Shown: positions 1 to 14,000, numbered from the stretch's first letter. The stretch: 26,952 nucleotides of DNA from Reticulomyxa filosa (GCA_000512085.1 ASPP01019567.1:1-26952), one strand, 5' to 3'. Notes: generated from the letters alone by a model not told the origin. A program made the numbers and translations.

Positions 1-809
1 AGCAAAATTTTGAACAATAAACACTTCTTTTTGTAAAAAAAAAAGCCAATGAGATTGTTGCATTATGTGTATGTATAATGATAACATCAATAGTATTTTT
101 GTTAATATGTTTGGATTACTTTGCGTGTAATATACTGTACACTGATATTTTGAGTGGAAATATGTTGTATTAATGTTTTTTTTTTCAATATTATGTATTG
201 CATTCAGAAATACTGTATTTTTTAATTTGTGTGAATGCTTGGAAAAAATGAAATGTAAACAAACTTGAGAAACATGAATCAATTCTCACACTACCGTGAG
301 ATATTGCCGAATTATCAAATAGAAATGTATTGGCACATACTACTGCAAGACAATAAATCAAATAATTTTTTATGCGAAGACCAAGTACGTTAAGAAAGTA
401 TGTAAAAAAGTTCCACAAACAAGTAGCAAAATAATTGAGAGAGACTGAACAGAGAAATGCAACCATCTCTTTTGTGTTCAAACTAGACAGCGAACAAAAA
501 AAAAAAGATGAAAGATAAAAAAAAAAAAAAATGGAACTACCCCCTTTTGAGCAACTTTTTTGTTGTTACATATTTTTATTTTTTTTTGTATTTGGAATTG
601 AAATTAAATGTTGTTCTCTATTTTCATTTTTTCAACATATCACATTTTTTGAATAGTTTGCAAGTGTCTCTGTACGGAATGTAAGGAGTGTTCAACAAAT
701 ACAAAAATAAATTGATTGTAATAAGCGGTAAAAAAAAAATTTTTGGAGTAATAAAAAAATTGAAACGTGGACAAGTTGTTCAGTTTTTTACTTCAAAAAA
801 ATATCAATC
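1..809. other. AT-rich stretch without a recognisable gene
   Basis: This stretch is dominated by A and T runs. The only sizeable open frame (minus strand, 191-481) is hydrophobic because of T/A richness and shows no motif, no plausible splice partners and no codon bias like the real exons nearby. The last part probably holds the promoter and 5' leader of the COMMD gene that starts at 810. Confidence 0.6.
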
Positions 810-1506
810 ATGGAGTTAAGCGAGCAAGATTGCAGTGAAATAAATGAATTGGGTTTGAAAAAGTTTGATAAGCTGCTTGACGCATGTTGTCAAGCACTGA
901 CGAAGACAGCCAGTGGCCAAGAGACTGCCAGTTTTGATTTGTTTACTCAAAAGTAGATCAGCATCTATTAAAAAAGATATTTAAACAAATATCACATGCA
1001 GACACATTGTCTCAATTGGTTGGTGATGTATCATTGATCCAACTAAAGAAATTCTCTGGTCAAATTCTTTCATTATTGAGCGAAGCTTGCCGTATTGACG
1101 CCAATCCAAGAGTATTCAGGTTTGGTTTGTTAAAGAAAGATAAAAGTTTGCCAAAAAAAAAAATGAATAATAAAATAAACAATAAAGCCAATCATTAGAA
1201 GATTATGGAATGGATGGTGATCACATCAAATTGACGATTGAATATTACAAAAAATATAAACAGAAAATTCGAGGAAAGTTTGCAACAACAAGTGTGCAAA
1301 TACCACAATTGATTGGTGTGGAATGGAGGTTATGTCAAGACATTAAGCAAAAAAACTTGAGTAAGATCAATACCCCGAGATTTCTCGTTCGCTTGAACTT
1401 CAGCAATGATTCCAAGATGTTTGAATGCAATTATGAAGAAATTCAAGACTTACTCAATCGACTTAAAATTGCCAGGAATTCAGTTTACAATTTAATTGAA
1501 CAATAA
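810..1506 (+). CDS. COMM domain-containing (COMMD) protein, two exons, one apparent missing base
   Basis: Exons are 810-1119 and 1188-1506 with a 68-nt intron (GT at 1120, AG ending at 1187), giving about 209 residues, the usual COMMD size. The C-terminal part (about residues 138-207) carries the COMM signature: IPQLIGVEWRLC, then TPRFLVRLNF, then EEIQDLLNRLKIARNSV, matching the family pattern of a conserved W in a first strand and a closing amphipathic helix. The N-terminal part is helical, as in the family's HN domain. Known role of the family: COMMD proteins form the ring of the CCC/Commander complex that works with Retriever in endosomal cargo recycling; I cannot say which of the ten paralogue classes this is. 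The frame starting at the ATG at 810 stops at 954, while the continuing frame is open from 938. One extra T in the TTT at 942-944 joins them. A 71- or 89-nt intron ending at 1001 would also be in phase but would discard a good helical segment. Confidence 0.82.
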
Positions 1507-1507
1507 A
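1502..1507 (+). terminator. possible polyadenylation signal AATAAA overlapping the COMMD stop codon
   Basis: The hexamer AATAAA lies across the TAA stop of the COMMD gene. In AT-rich DNA this is frequent by chance, so it is only a candidate; it would imply a very short 3' untranslated region. Confidence 0.25.
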
Positions 1508-1970
1508 TATGTTAAATCACCTTGTTCTCTTTTTAACTATCAGTCTTTTATTTTTTCCTCCATTTGCCAAAATCTAATCCCAATCCACTTAGTATTTTTC
1601 CTTGACATTCGTACTCGCTGCAAACTTCTGGTTACTTTTAAATTTTTTTTCCTTTTTCAACGGAGGATTACAACGAATTTCCTCTTAGAAATTAAATTGT
1701 TGTGCAAAGTTGGACTGGTGTTTCTTTTTGTTTTGCCGTGTTGTCCCTGAATCTTTTTTTTCCTCAAATATTGAAGATGTCCAAAGCATAGTTTAAGTAA
1801 ATTAATAGTGGCATATGCAAAAAAAGAAGGAGAATGATCTTTCTTGTTGAAAGTCAAATATTGTGGAATTTCAAAATTGTAAATTTGAGCTGAAAAATTT
1901 AACTTGGTAGCGGAGCAAGGCTTCTCTCAAACTCAGTTTTTCTTTGTCCATTCGTAAAGGACATGTCTTA
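1507..1970. other. intergenic region between the COMMD gene and the giant gene
   Basis: No convincing coding frame on either strand. It should hold the 3' end of the COMMD transcript and the promoter and leader of the giant gene, whose first ATG is at 1971. An upstream ATG at 1963 is followed directly by a TAA, so it forms a two-codon upstream frame. Confidence 0.5.
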
Positions 1971-2043
1971 ATGTTGGCAAGAGTATTGTGTTGGATTTTG
2001 TTTTATTTTTGCAGCTTATACCTGCATGTCTCTTCTCAAACAT
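1971..2043 (+). other. signal-peptide exon of the giant gene
   Basis: The exon encodes MLARVLCWILFYF followed by CSLYLHVSSQT: a short basic start, a long hydrophobic core and a small-residue region, a classic secretory signal. It ends at a perfect GTAAGT donor (2044). This supports the ATG at 1971 as the true start, since the mature protein would begin just before the beta-helix opening motif YWYIRSNGCD. Confidence 0.72.
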
Positions 2044-5000
2044 GTAAGTTCAAAATTGTCCTCTCACACAACCGTGTACAAGTTTTGTTTGTGAATGTAT
2101 CCTCCCTTACCTTTGTGTTTGTCTCAACATAGCATCTTCAACAACAGTTACGTAATTTCTATGAAGAGAAGACCTTTCACAACACAATATGTATTAAAAT
2201 TGGTTGTGTTATATATAAACGAGTACCTGTATGTTTGTGTATGTATAAATATGTATATATATATTTTTTCTTTCTCTCTTTTATTTTTTCATCCGCTTCC
2301 GCAGTATCGTTATTGGTACATTCGGTCGAATGGTTGTGATGTCGGGAATTGTACTAGTGCAGACAATGATTACTCTAGCCTGTGTTTGACCAGTAGCAAT
2401 TTGACTGCTGAGGAATGCTCAGTGTGTTGTAGCACGGGCCCTTGCAAATTGCAAGGTTTTTTTTTTTTGAAAAAAAAAAGCAAAACAAATCTCAAACAAT
2501 AGCTTTGAGCCAAGTCTAATTTTTTGTTTGTTTCTATAACATTAAAATAAAAGCTGTCTACGAAACGCAATCGTCAACAACGTGTGCTTCATTGCATTAT
2601 GTGATTAACTACCTATCGAATCACGCTCACGTGGCAAGTACTGTCCCCCAAGTTATCGATTTAGGAACGGGAGAGTTTGAATTGAATGTGACAGATGCCA
2701 TGAGTATTAACTTTCAGTTTTGTGAACATTTTTTTTGTCGAGGTTGTAACATCAAAGGGAAGAGAAGAGGTTGTTCAAAAAAAAAAAAAAAAAACAAACA
2801 ACAATCCATCTATATCTCAACGATTTGTAACGATTAACTTTGAATCTTGTTTTAAAATTTCGTTTTTATGAAATGGTTATTTTTTTCTTTAAAAAAAAAA
2901 AAAATGTGCCTTATTTTTTTTTTTTGGTTGGAGCTTAGTCTTTTAAATGAAATGGGCATTGATAATATCGTTTTTGATTTTTTTAAAAAAAAATAAAAGA
3001 GTTGGTGCATGTACACATAGTCACAAAAGCCATTTTAGTTGCATATGTATGGGGGTGGGTTTTTTTTGCAATGCTTTTTTTTTTTTTTAAAGGTTGTACA
3101 TAATCGGAAAAGGAGAGGGTCTCACGACAATCAAATTGATATCGGGCAATGTGTCGACAGTCACGGCTCTGTTCTCTGTTGATTCAAGTAGCGGGCACTT
3201 GGAACTGGGACATTTGACGTTGACAGCGTCTTCGAGCGATGTGTTGCCACTTCTGTCGCTTGGCAAAGTCACAAACGGAGGCACGATGAAACACACTCAA
3301 TTAACCATCAACGGAATCAATGGATTGATGGGCCAGCTATGGACAGTTTCTTCCAGTAGCAGTTTATACTTGAACAATGTGACTGTAAGCGATACGGCTG
3401 TGAGCCAGAGTGCTATCACTGCCAAGGATGTTGCCGTCTTAAATATTACCAATTCTAAATTTTCTCAATGGACTGGGCCTGTTCTCAACTGCGACGTAAG
3501 GGCATACTTTATTTATTTATTTCTTTGTTGATAGATTTTGTTTATTGGATTCACTTTTTTATGTTTTATTTTTGGATGCACACAACAGAAACAAACATCA
3601 ACCGGCATGCAAATCATTGTTCAAAATTCATTATTGGATTTAACGCAATCGAATGTATGTGTGAATCTGAATACAATCAACACAAATGATGTAATCACCT
3701 TGACGGATGTGCAATTTCAACAATGCGGGCTGAAAGTGATAATGAATCCGACTATTGGACAGACCTCAAGCGTAACGACCAATTTGGACATTAGCAATTG
3801 CCAATTTACACAGCTCCACAATTTCTCGTCAGTGACTTTGTATGACGACGACAGTGCGGTTACCTCGGTGAGTCAAGGATCGACGGTGTTGAGACCATCG
3901 ATTAAAGGAAGCAATAACCAATTCATAAATAATAACAACTCAAACACCAATGGGGCAATTGTGCACTTGAGCTTATGGCCATCCAGCCGCTCCGTGTCCA
4001 TCCAAAATTCTTGGCAACGCTTGGACTGGTCCACTTGTACCTTTGATAGCAATACTTTTACTGAAGCCGTTTTGTTGGTGGATTACAGCTTGAGGAAAGG
4101 ACAATCGACCTCTTCTTGGCACGCGTTAGTTGTTTTTCTCTACTATTTATACCTATTCTTTTTTTTTTTTTCTTGTATACGTATGTGTATGTGTGGACAT
4201 GTGGACAATATTATCTAATTTTTTTTTATTTTTTTTTTTGGTGTTACAGATTGGCGGCAGATTCGCTATGGTTTGAAATAACAACTTTTGAAAATAATGT
4301 TGGCAAGTTTGGAGTAAAGTCAACCGGAGAATGGAACAGCGCACTTGATGGCCCAATTTCCAGTGGTAACATTATCCTTTCTCAAGCGAACCATGATTGG
4401 GTCGCCAATAATGACTTTTCTGCTCAATATCTGGGTCGTATTGAATATGCAAGTGTTGGCATTGAGAATTCGCAACTCGATATGTCGGATTATGCTCTCT
4501 TTTTCACTTCTAATCTAGTTTAGTCCTTGTGAACATATATATGTACATGTACATAACAATATATTTTAATACATATACAATAATTGGAACAGGATTCGAT
4601 TTTGCTCAGATATGTAACAATAAAGAACCTATCCATGAGTGAGATATTCATATCTAATGGCACTGACATATCTCAGGTAAGACAGTTGTTTTTTTTTTTT
4701 CATTTGTTTCCTAACTTGTATCCATTTTTTTAAAAAACATTGTAACAGCTGGTTGTTGAAAACTCTCGATTTCACGATTATGACAATGGGAAAATTGTAT
4801 TTGAGATGAACGGCCAATTTACGGAAACGTGGATAAAACGTTTGACTATTCGTAACACAGTATTTGACAAAATGGGTGATGAAGATGCGACTAACTATGA
4901 ATTGCTTGGAGTTGTGACATTGACCCTTCCAAACCCAGATATGACAGCCGTGACTATTGATCAAGTTCAAGTAACAATTGAAAACTGCACTTTCAACAAC

Positions 5001-8000
5001 AGCCATTACACGCTTGTTGCAGTTTCGGATAATTGGAATACGACACAACCATAACTCACAGGTAGGATAAATGACTATATATGTGTATATGCATATATTT
5101 ATATGTATATAATATATAAACGTGTGAGCATGCGTTATGGCTTGTAACTTATTTTGATAAGTATACATATCACATACAAACAATAGCATCTCCTTTGTAT
5201 TAGACAACTGCACATTCGAAGTGAATGCACCGATAATTTATCATAAGTTTAATAGCTACTCTGCAGTGACATGGAATATATCCAACAGCGTGGTTGAAAA
5301 GAGCACTTGGGAAAAGCTTGCGTTGATTGAGTTTGAAAATACAAATAAATCGTACGGCTTTGACGGTCGGTTGAGCGAAGACCATAACAGCGTCAAAATC
5401 ATCCACTCGACATTTGAGTCGAACACGGTGGAAGAAGGTATCATTCGAAGTTCATGTCTTGGCGTGTACGTCATCAACTCCCACTTTAATTCAAACGATG
5501 GAAACTACGGAACGGGCTTGTATGTCATGGATGCAGACTTGAAGGTGAGCCAAACCACGTTCACCAAAAATATCGGTCAAAAGTTTGGTGCGATAGCAGT
5601 TTTGAGCTCGCAATGTGGCAACACAAGCGCAATGCCAAGTGTTGACATTGACAATTGTGATTTCACTGGCAATGGAAATGGAGATATATTGTATGGAGGA
5701 GGTGTGACAGCTGCGTGTGTCAAACTTGACATCACACAGTCTACATTTTCACAAAACTACGTGGCTAGTCGTGGAGGTGCTATTTTGGCTCATCACAGTT
5801 GCATTGGAAAAATCGCAGGTATGATTGTCTTTTTCCAAAATGCTAGTGTCATTGTTTATTTGTGTACATGTGTGTATATGCATATTGCAATGTGGATATA
5901 CTTATAATTCATTAAAAAAAAAAACAAATGTAACAATAAAAGGAAACAATTTGGAGAACAATAAAGCTGAAGTTGGTGCAGGTATTGCATTGTCAGCTCT
6001 GATCGCAGGTTGCATCAACAATATCACTGCAAACAGCTTTGACCAAAACTCTGCATTGCTTACCGGTGGTGGGGTACACATTTTGCCGGCGTGGATACAA
6101 CTGAACGATGAAGACTTGAAATTTGATTCCAATTGGTTTAACACCACAGCCAAGACACAATGGCAGATATTGCTGTCGAACAACACTTTTCTTGAAAATG
6201 TCGCGGTCGAGTATGGCGCAGGTGTGAGCATTTCCCCAGACTGGGCTTCGACAACGGTGGAACAAGATCAACCACAGCCCGAAATGTTTAATATTAACAT
6301 TGATCGAGCCATTTTCGATCGCAATGAGATTTACCAAACCTTGGAAGATAATCAACATGGTGGGGCCGGGATAGCGTGGATGCTTACAAATGGATCACAA
6401 GTCAGTTGTTGTTTGTGACTAGTTTTTTTCAAAGAGGAGAGAAAAATTTGTTGTTTTTTTTTTAAAAAAAATAATCATCATTTCAAATTCAGGCATTGGT
6501 AAAAGTCTCCAACAGTAGATTCTCATCGAATGTGGCCCCAAGTCAAGGTACAGGCATTTGGACAACATGTTACAGTTGCATCACCGATGCGACGATCCCA
6601 GAATACACGCGTATGAATCAATTGTATTGGGATAACAGCAGTTCGTCTTGTTCCATCTGTCAACAAAGTGCATTTGACACGACAGGAGCCAAATTACAGG
6701 TGAGTGGAACGTTATTTACTGGCGGTCACGCTTCCATTGGAGCAGCTATTAGCGGCAATTGCATCGGAACACTGCAAATTGACAGCAAATCCCAGTTTGC
6801 TTCGAATATTGCACAATTATTTGGTGGTGCTGTGTACATCCGTGGCAGCGATCAACTGATACTCAACGACGTGGAGATGGAAGACAACAAAGTGAACCAT
6901 CATGGAAAAGGTGGCGCGATTTATGCAGCTTGTCTTCAAAGTATTAATTGGAACAAAGTACACACAGCCGGATCTGACGCAGAAAGTGGTGGTGCGTTGT
7001 TTGTCACCGCGCTCGAACGTGATTTGAGTATCAACGGTTCCAATTTCACCCAAAACAATGCTTTATTGGCCGGAGGTGCAATATGCTATTTTGTAACAGG
7101 TAAGAAGCTGTCAAGCGAAAGACATTTGCAACCAACCAAAAAAAAAAAAAAAAAGAAAATGAAATTTTATTTTTTTTTGTGTTGATACAAATGGATGTCG
7201 TGATATGTAATATACAGGAGAGAACCATGACAACAGTGTAAAAGTTAGCCATAACTACTTTTTGAACAACACGGGCATATTGGGAGGTGCAGTGTACATT
7301 GGCGTGTATGAAGAGATATTCTTTATGTTGACTCCGGAGAACTTGAAGAACAGGAATGCAACGCTGGATTACAACTCGAATCCCAAACGACAAGGCACAG
7401 AGATTAAAGGGTTTGGACAGACGTCTTCATTCGAATACTCCAATTTGACACTGGGCGCAAATGTAAATATTTCTCGTGCAATGCTGGCCATCCAAGCCTT
7501 GGATGATTTGTCTTGGAAGAAAGTTCACAGCTGGACCCCCTCCGACGTAGAATTGCTCAACAAACAATCCTCTGTGTTGGGCAATGCAAATAATATCACC
7601 AGCTTTCCCATGGTCGTCTTCATACAAAATCCTGACCCTGACAAAGCGTACATCTCGTTACAAAATGGAATGCAACTGACGTTATATGTGAATGGCAGTC
7701 GATGGTTGGATTCAATGCAAAATACCACGCACAATGTGACAATTGTATATGACATGATTGGCTTTGTTACGAATGAAGGCAATGCACAGTCAAACAATAG
7801 CATGGCAGTGGTAGTGGATATGAGTGATTGTCTATTTGTAAAAAATACGGCCGATGCTGTTGGTGGTGCTGTATTTTTGGATGATCCTTACAAGGTTATA
7901 TCTTTATCAAGCCACGATAGAATGATTTACCAGCAAAACAGTGCATCGGTGGGTGGCGCCTTTGCCCATTTGGCATATTATTTGCAGCAAAAAACAAAGA

Positions 8001-11000
8001 GAAGCGATCCATTGAATTTGGACAATGTAGAAGATTTCATGGCAGACTGTAATTTTACTGACAACGCGGCTGTTACTGGTGGAGGTACGTTTTATTTTTT
8101 TGTTTTCCCAAGTCTTATGCCTTATAGAGTAGTTTATCCAAAACAAATGTTTTGATGTATTTTTTTTTTTTTTTTACAGCCATTGCCATGCAACAGGCGA
8201 ATCTGACAATTGTGAACAGCCACTTTGACCAAGATCAAAGTTCTAGTGCTGGAGGAGCTTTTTATGGCGCATCTGGACATATCAAAATCAACCATAATTC
8301 TATGAAGGACTGTATGTCTGATGTTGATGGGGGAGGCGGTTATTTCCAATATGCCATTGTTGACATAACAAGCAGCAAATTTTTGAGGAATAGGGCAGAA
8401 AAAGGCAGTGGTGGTGCCGTTTATTGGAGCAGATGGGTGGACTTGATACTCAAAGGCCAGTACTTGCATACGGATAGCTCCCAGAGCAACTTAGCAGGAA
8501 GTATTGATGATTGTAGTTTCCAATTTAATCATGCTCTCATCTCGGGAGGAGCTGTGTTTCTTGATACCGATTATCTTTGGGGTATGTATCTTTGCTTTTC
8601 CCACGTTTTTTTTTTTTCCCCTTATTGTTAAGAAGAGACCTATCCTCGAATGAACTGAACTTTTGTTTGTGGTCGATTGAAACAGAAAGTTTATGCCTCT
8701 CAGGATGCATGCTAGCGACATCACAGCGCAGATTGGGGACCGTTCAATCACGATTAGCATATTACATGTCAAACGACGAAAGTAACAGTATTGATAATTC
8801 ATATGATTATTCAATTCAACATCGATCAGGATTCAGACATTTGTTGGATACGAGCACGATCATAGACGAAACACTTACTACAAGCGCAGAAAATATATTC
8901 ACCACAGAGGACATATTCACCACAAGTACAGAGATACCCACCACAAGTACAGAAGAGATATCCACCACAAGTACAGAAGGACATCCACTACAAGTACAGA
9001 AGGGACATCCACCACAAAAATGACCACGACCAGCATAAATGGTTGTTTAAAGCTATTTATTCCAACCTTCAGTCATTTAAGTGATGTGAACTGGACATTG
9101 AAAGGAAATACATTAAACATCAACAGCGCAGACTATCCGCCCAGTAAATGGAACAACACCGGTTGCATTGACGACAAAAATGAGAGCTGTTTGACATTTT
9201 CGATTTATGATTCATTTGGAGATGGCTTAAATTATGGGCAAACGTCGTGGAAGATTGATTGGAAGGGCCAAGTGTTCAAGAGTCAATCTAGTGGAACTTA
9301 TCTTTTTAACGAGACGTTGACCTTTTGCCAGCCGAGTTTATATATTGGTACCACGCGCACCGTTACATTGGCATTAAGTATCGTTGATTCCAATTCTTTT
9401 AATTTCTTGTCCGCTTTTCAATATAAGGTTCACAAAATTTCAAACTTTGTGATTGAGGAGAAAGGAGAAGAGAAGGGGAAGAGAGGGAAGGGGGAGAATG
9501 AGGAAATGAAAACAATGAATACTTAAATAATGACTGTCTGCCTATAAAACTGTTGAAATAGCTAATTCCCGCGTTTGACTATCGCCTGAATTCCACATTA
9601 ATATTTTCCAATATTAACCCAGGAGTAACCAACAATGAGTTGTGTATAAAGAGTGGTCAATATTGCAGCAAAGATGGAACTGCAGCAATTTACGCATCTT
9701 TAGCTGTGCAGTGTATTTGGTATTTGGTAGGTCTTAAGAAGATTGATTTTAATTCGTCCGACTGGGAGACATTTTGGATCTTGAGTGACAGTGAGAAAAG
9801 CCAAGTGCAACAAGATGCCATCACTTTTCTGAAAAATTCTTGCAATGACTATTTACCCTCAGATTTTTGGCAAAACCGTCCTGGTTCAAAAGTACCTGGC
9901 TTGCAAGACTCCCTCAACTTTAACTCGAAATACACGAAATACGTATACCCAACGTACGTGTACAATACGACATTTTATTCCATGTCCACGACTCATGCCA
10001 AGTATGCCTGGAGAAATTTGTGGGCGGACCCTGATTTGAGTATATGCCAATTTTATTACAAAGATACCGATTTGCTTGGCAGTCTTTGCGACACTGTGTT
10101 CAATCCTCAAACGTACACGCTTCCGAAACCTGCTCTGTGTCAAAACGAGTTGTGTTATAAGGGTGGTTGCTTCGCAAAAGATAGCAGCATTGTATATTCG
10201 AGTCAATTCGGACAATTGCAACATGTCGGGGTTGTATCGTCACCATACACACAAATCGAAAGCGGGGCAACATTCTACCAAATATCAAATTTGAAGTTCT
10301 ATGTTTTGGGAGATGACTCTCAAAGCGTTTGTTACAACCAAAGTTCAGCTAATGCATTAAACACCTCGGCGATTTACAACAAAGGGGTATTCGTCTTTAC
10401 AACTCATGTATGCAATCAAATGCCCCTATTAACGGCTTTGCAAGACAAAGGTGCAAGAGCAGTGATTCTTGCTCAAGACGTATCCCAGCCATATATTGCT
10501 ACCTCTGCACCTACGACTTCCACTACCCCTGTCGTGAAGCCTCCCAAAGTTTTGATCCATTTCAATGCATATGCACTGTCCTTATTTGTTTGATGTGATA
10601 TATTTTGGAGGGAGGAGGAGGCAATATCAAATGAAACACAAAAACGAGAGTTTGTTTTCAAATACAGAAACCAGAATATTTGTTGCGAGTGAACTTCACT
10701 TTGTATGGAGTGAACATCAGCGAAGCGAACGCACACGAAGATGATATTGTTAACTCATTTAAGCGTGTGATCCAGACTGGAATAACGATTGGAAAGATAA
10801 AGTCGGTAAGTGATGACAGTATAGTCACAGGTCTGGTCGACTCCACCAACAACACAGCCATTTATCGTTCTTTATCGGATCATATTTATCAGCAAATCTT
10901 TGCAGTGGCATTGACATCCGATTTGAAGAAGTCTTTGCCCTTCTTGAAGCAGACCCTCGTTAATGGAGTAGCAAACTTTACCAAATACCCGACGTTGTCT

Positions 11001-14000
11001 CCAACCTTTGCTCCAACAAGCACCCCGACCATGTCTCCCACAACAGCCAAATTGTACTTGCCAGTCCGAGTTGTGCGAGGATCACAAGTCAAGACATTTG
11101 CTGATACAGTGTATCTCATGTCCAAGTCCGAGTATTATTTGACCCATCATCCTTCCAGTTTGGTTCTTTTTTTTTTTTTTTTACGAATGGGATGAAGAAG
11201 ATTTATTTTTGAAAAAAAATTCTGTCGTTTGTGTCATGCAATTGCAATCAAACAGAACATCCTACTGCTTCTCCTCTGTCCCATGCACCGACTACTGCTT
11301 CACCCACAACTCGCACAAATGCAACACATAGCAACTTGACCACCACGACTCCAACTCATAGTCCGACAATTTCTCCAACGTCTCGGCCAACATGGACGCC
11401 AACATTGTCACCCCGAAATGATTTGCTCATTTCGTTTACCTGCCATACGCTTTCTCCAACACGGGTTCCAACATCATCTCCCACTCCGAAAGTGATTTCA
11501 CCAACACGTTCCCCAGTTGAAAGCAAGCCAGTAGCGAGCGAATTGGTATCAATATGGGGATATAACAAAACCAGTAGTTCTGCTTCCTGGGTTGCGTCAT
11601 TGAGGTTATATCAATACAGTCAGGATGTTGATACCTTATATGATTTTTGTCAACGTATGTCCTTGTACTATTAATTGCTTTTTTTTTTTAACAATCTTAA
11701 AGGTTCTACAAATAATTGTGATTATCTTTTTTTTTTTTTTGAAATGTTTGATTCCAGTTACAAATGTGCAGTTTGGAACCGCTCACTCAATCTGGGGAGC
11801 AGCTCAAACTATCTTCACAGATACCGACAACTTGTGTATATTGTATCAAGACACGACGCTTAAATGGGACACTAAACCCTCAACTTCAGTGACAGAATAT
11901 CCTAAAATAACATGGTATACGTTTTTAAAGAGTGATGCCGTCACAAAATGCACAAGCGATGCTGCCAATTTCAACGCAAGCAAATTTTTAGGCACAAAAT
12001 GGGACTCACAATGGGGAACATATTGTATATTATTAGACGATACGGATGCTAATAATATCCGGGTTTCATTTGTACCAATATATCAATGGATAAAACCGGT
12101 TATTAATATTAAAGATGTGAACTTTGAAAATAATACCGCAGATGATGGTGGAGCATTGGCGGTGGTTGGGGCTTCGATTAACGGAGATTATTCGAGCATT
12201 GAACTCGATAGTAGTTACTTTAAAGGCAACATTGCGCAAGGCTCGGGTGGTGCCATTTATAAGTTCAGTCGTATGGACGATATGGATACTGGCACAGGAA
12301 CCCGCTTCAATGCAATGGGCACCTTCAGTTTGAATAATGTCACAATAACCCAAAATAAAGCCAAAAATGGTGGTGGATTAGCGGTTCTGCAAACCAACGA
12401 TACCTATTTGTGGAAAAGCGCTGTACGTATGGAAAAATGGTATGTCTCTCAACGACAAAACTTAACGAGTTTGGTGAGAAGTTTAAAAAAACAAATAAAA
12501 AAATAATTTACTTATACAGTACAATTTTCGATAATGTCGCTCATGTATTCGGAGGTGGTATTTATTCTTCTGGTCGAATTTATTTTTGGTTAATTCCACA
12601 ATCGATTTTAATTGGGCAAACAGCAGTGGTGGAGGAGTATATCTTAATGGATCAAATTTTGAAAACTGGCGTACATATTTCAAAAATAATACTGCCACTA
12701 ACGGCGCTGGTCTTACCCACGTTTTTAATCCTCAATACAACCTGCCCGTTTGTACTGGAATATACTATTCAAGATTGGTTGGAAATAAGGCCATCAAGAA
12801 AGGTGGGAGCCTGTTCTTGGAACTGTATGGATCCACGTATGGGCATGGAGCAACATGTTTTAAAATGTTTGGTAGCGTTGATCTGCATAACAATGCCTCT
12901 GCTGGAGCTGATGCGTACATATCTCTGTTATATGGCACTCATGAAATGTTCCGTAGTGATTCATCTCTGTCTATCTTGTGTGATAACGCCTTTACCAAAA
13001 ATGGGGAAGATTGCAAATTTTTCCGTGGCCGTTCCGGTTTAGAATACTTATGTGCACAAACGTACGATCTCACGACCTGTGGTCTATGTTGTCAAGTAAA
13101 CAAAGAGCGCGAAAACGGAACCGTATCCGCATTTTTGGATTCCTCATGGACAAGCCGCATGCCAAATACAGAATTTCCGATGAATCCAGGTGCAAGTATG
13201 ATATTGCAAATGTACGGATGGGACCGTTTTGGCAATTTGTTACCAAATACTGATTGGGCTATTTCTGTGAAAGGTAATTCATCATTAACGGTTACCACTA
13301 CTATCAAAGTTACATGCCTTTTTTTTTTTTTTTTTTTGATTTTGTGTATTCATTGCCAATACACAATTGGAAATGTATTTCTTTCTTTGCTTATATTAAA
13401 GGCGGCTGATGGCAATACAACAATATTTCCGTTATTCGTAGGTACAGCAAAAACAGACACAGTGTTGAATGTAATGGTATCAGATGATGACCAGGTCGCG
13501 AACTCTACATTTGTTCCAGTTCGAATTGTCAACTGCAGCAATGGATTTTCTCAAGAGACTGTGCCAATCGAACCTAATTTGTTTACATGCACGGAATGTA
13601 CCACTGGACAGTACACGATGAAACGTAAAGAATGTGTCCCTTGTGAGTTGGGTGCCACTTGTTTGGGTCAAAATAACGTGACAATTGACTACCTGTGGTT
13701 TGGATTAGAAACACCAGATGGATATTTGGAAACTTCAATTTGTCCAATTGGATTTTGTTGCCAAAAAACTGGTGGCTGTAACTATTTAACTGGGCGCTCT
13801 TATTCTGGCACGGATTACTCGGGTGTAACAATGTGCGCTCCTGGCAGAGATCCTGATGTACCTTTGTGTGGTCGATGTATTAAAGGATTAAGTGAAACCA
13901 ATAGTCCCACTGGAGGATGTGCATTATGTAACGACAGCTCCGGATTTGCAGTCTCGATGTTGCTACCATTGATCGGAGGATTGTTTGCAATTATGTTTTG

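Noticed and set aside
191-481. Minus-strand open frame of 96 codons
   Set aside because: Hydrophobic because of T/A composition, no motif, no splice partners, codon use unlike the real exons.
4629-5213. Minus-strand open frame of 194 codons
   Set aside because: It is antisense to well-supported exons and introns of the giant gene and contains poly-Lys from an intron T run.
2305-8581. Horizontal transfer of a bacterial Pmp autotransporter
   Set aside because: The repeat motif is shared, but the gene is intron-rich, has no autotransporter barrel and ends in a eukaryotic-type membrane region.
8979-12587. Calling the giant gene a pseudogene because of three frame breaks
   Set aside because: All breaks are one-base losses, splice sites and coding bias are intact on both sides, and the same kind of break occurs in neighbouring genes, so a sequence artefact is more likely.
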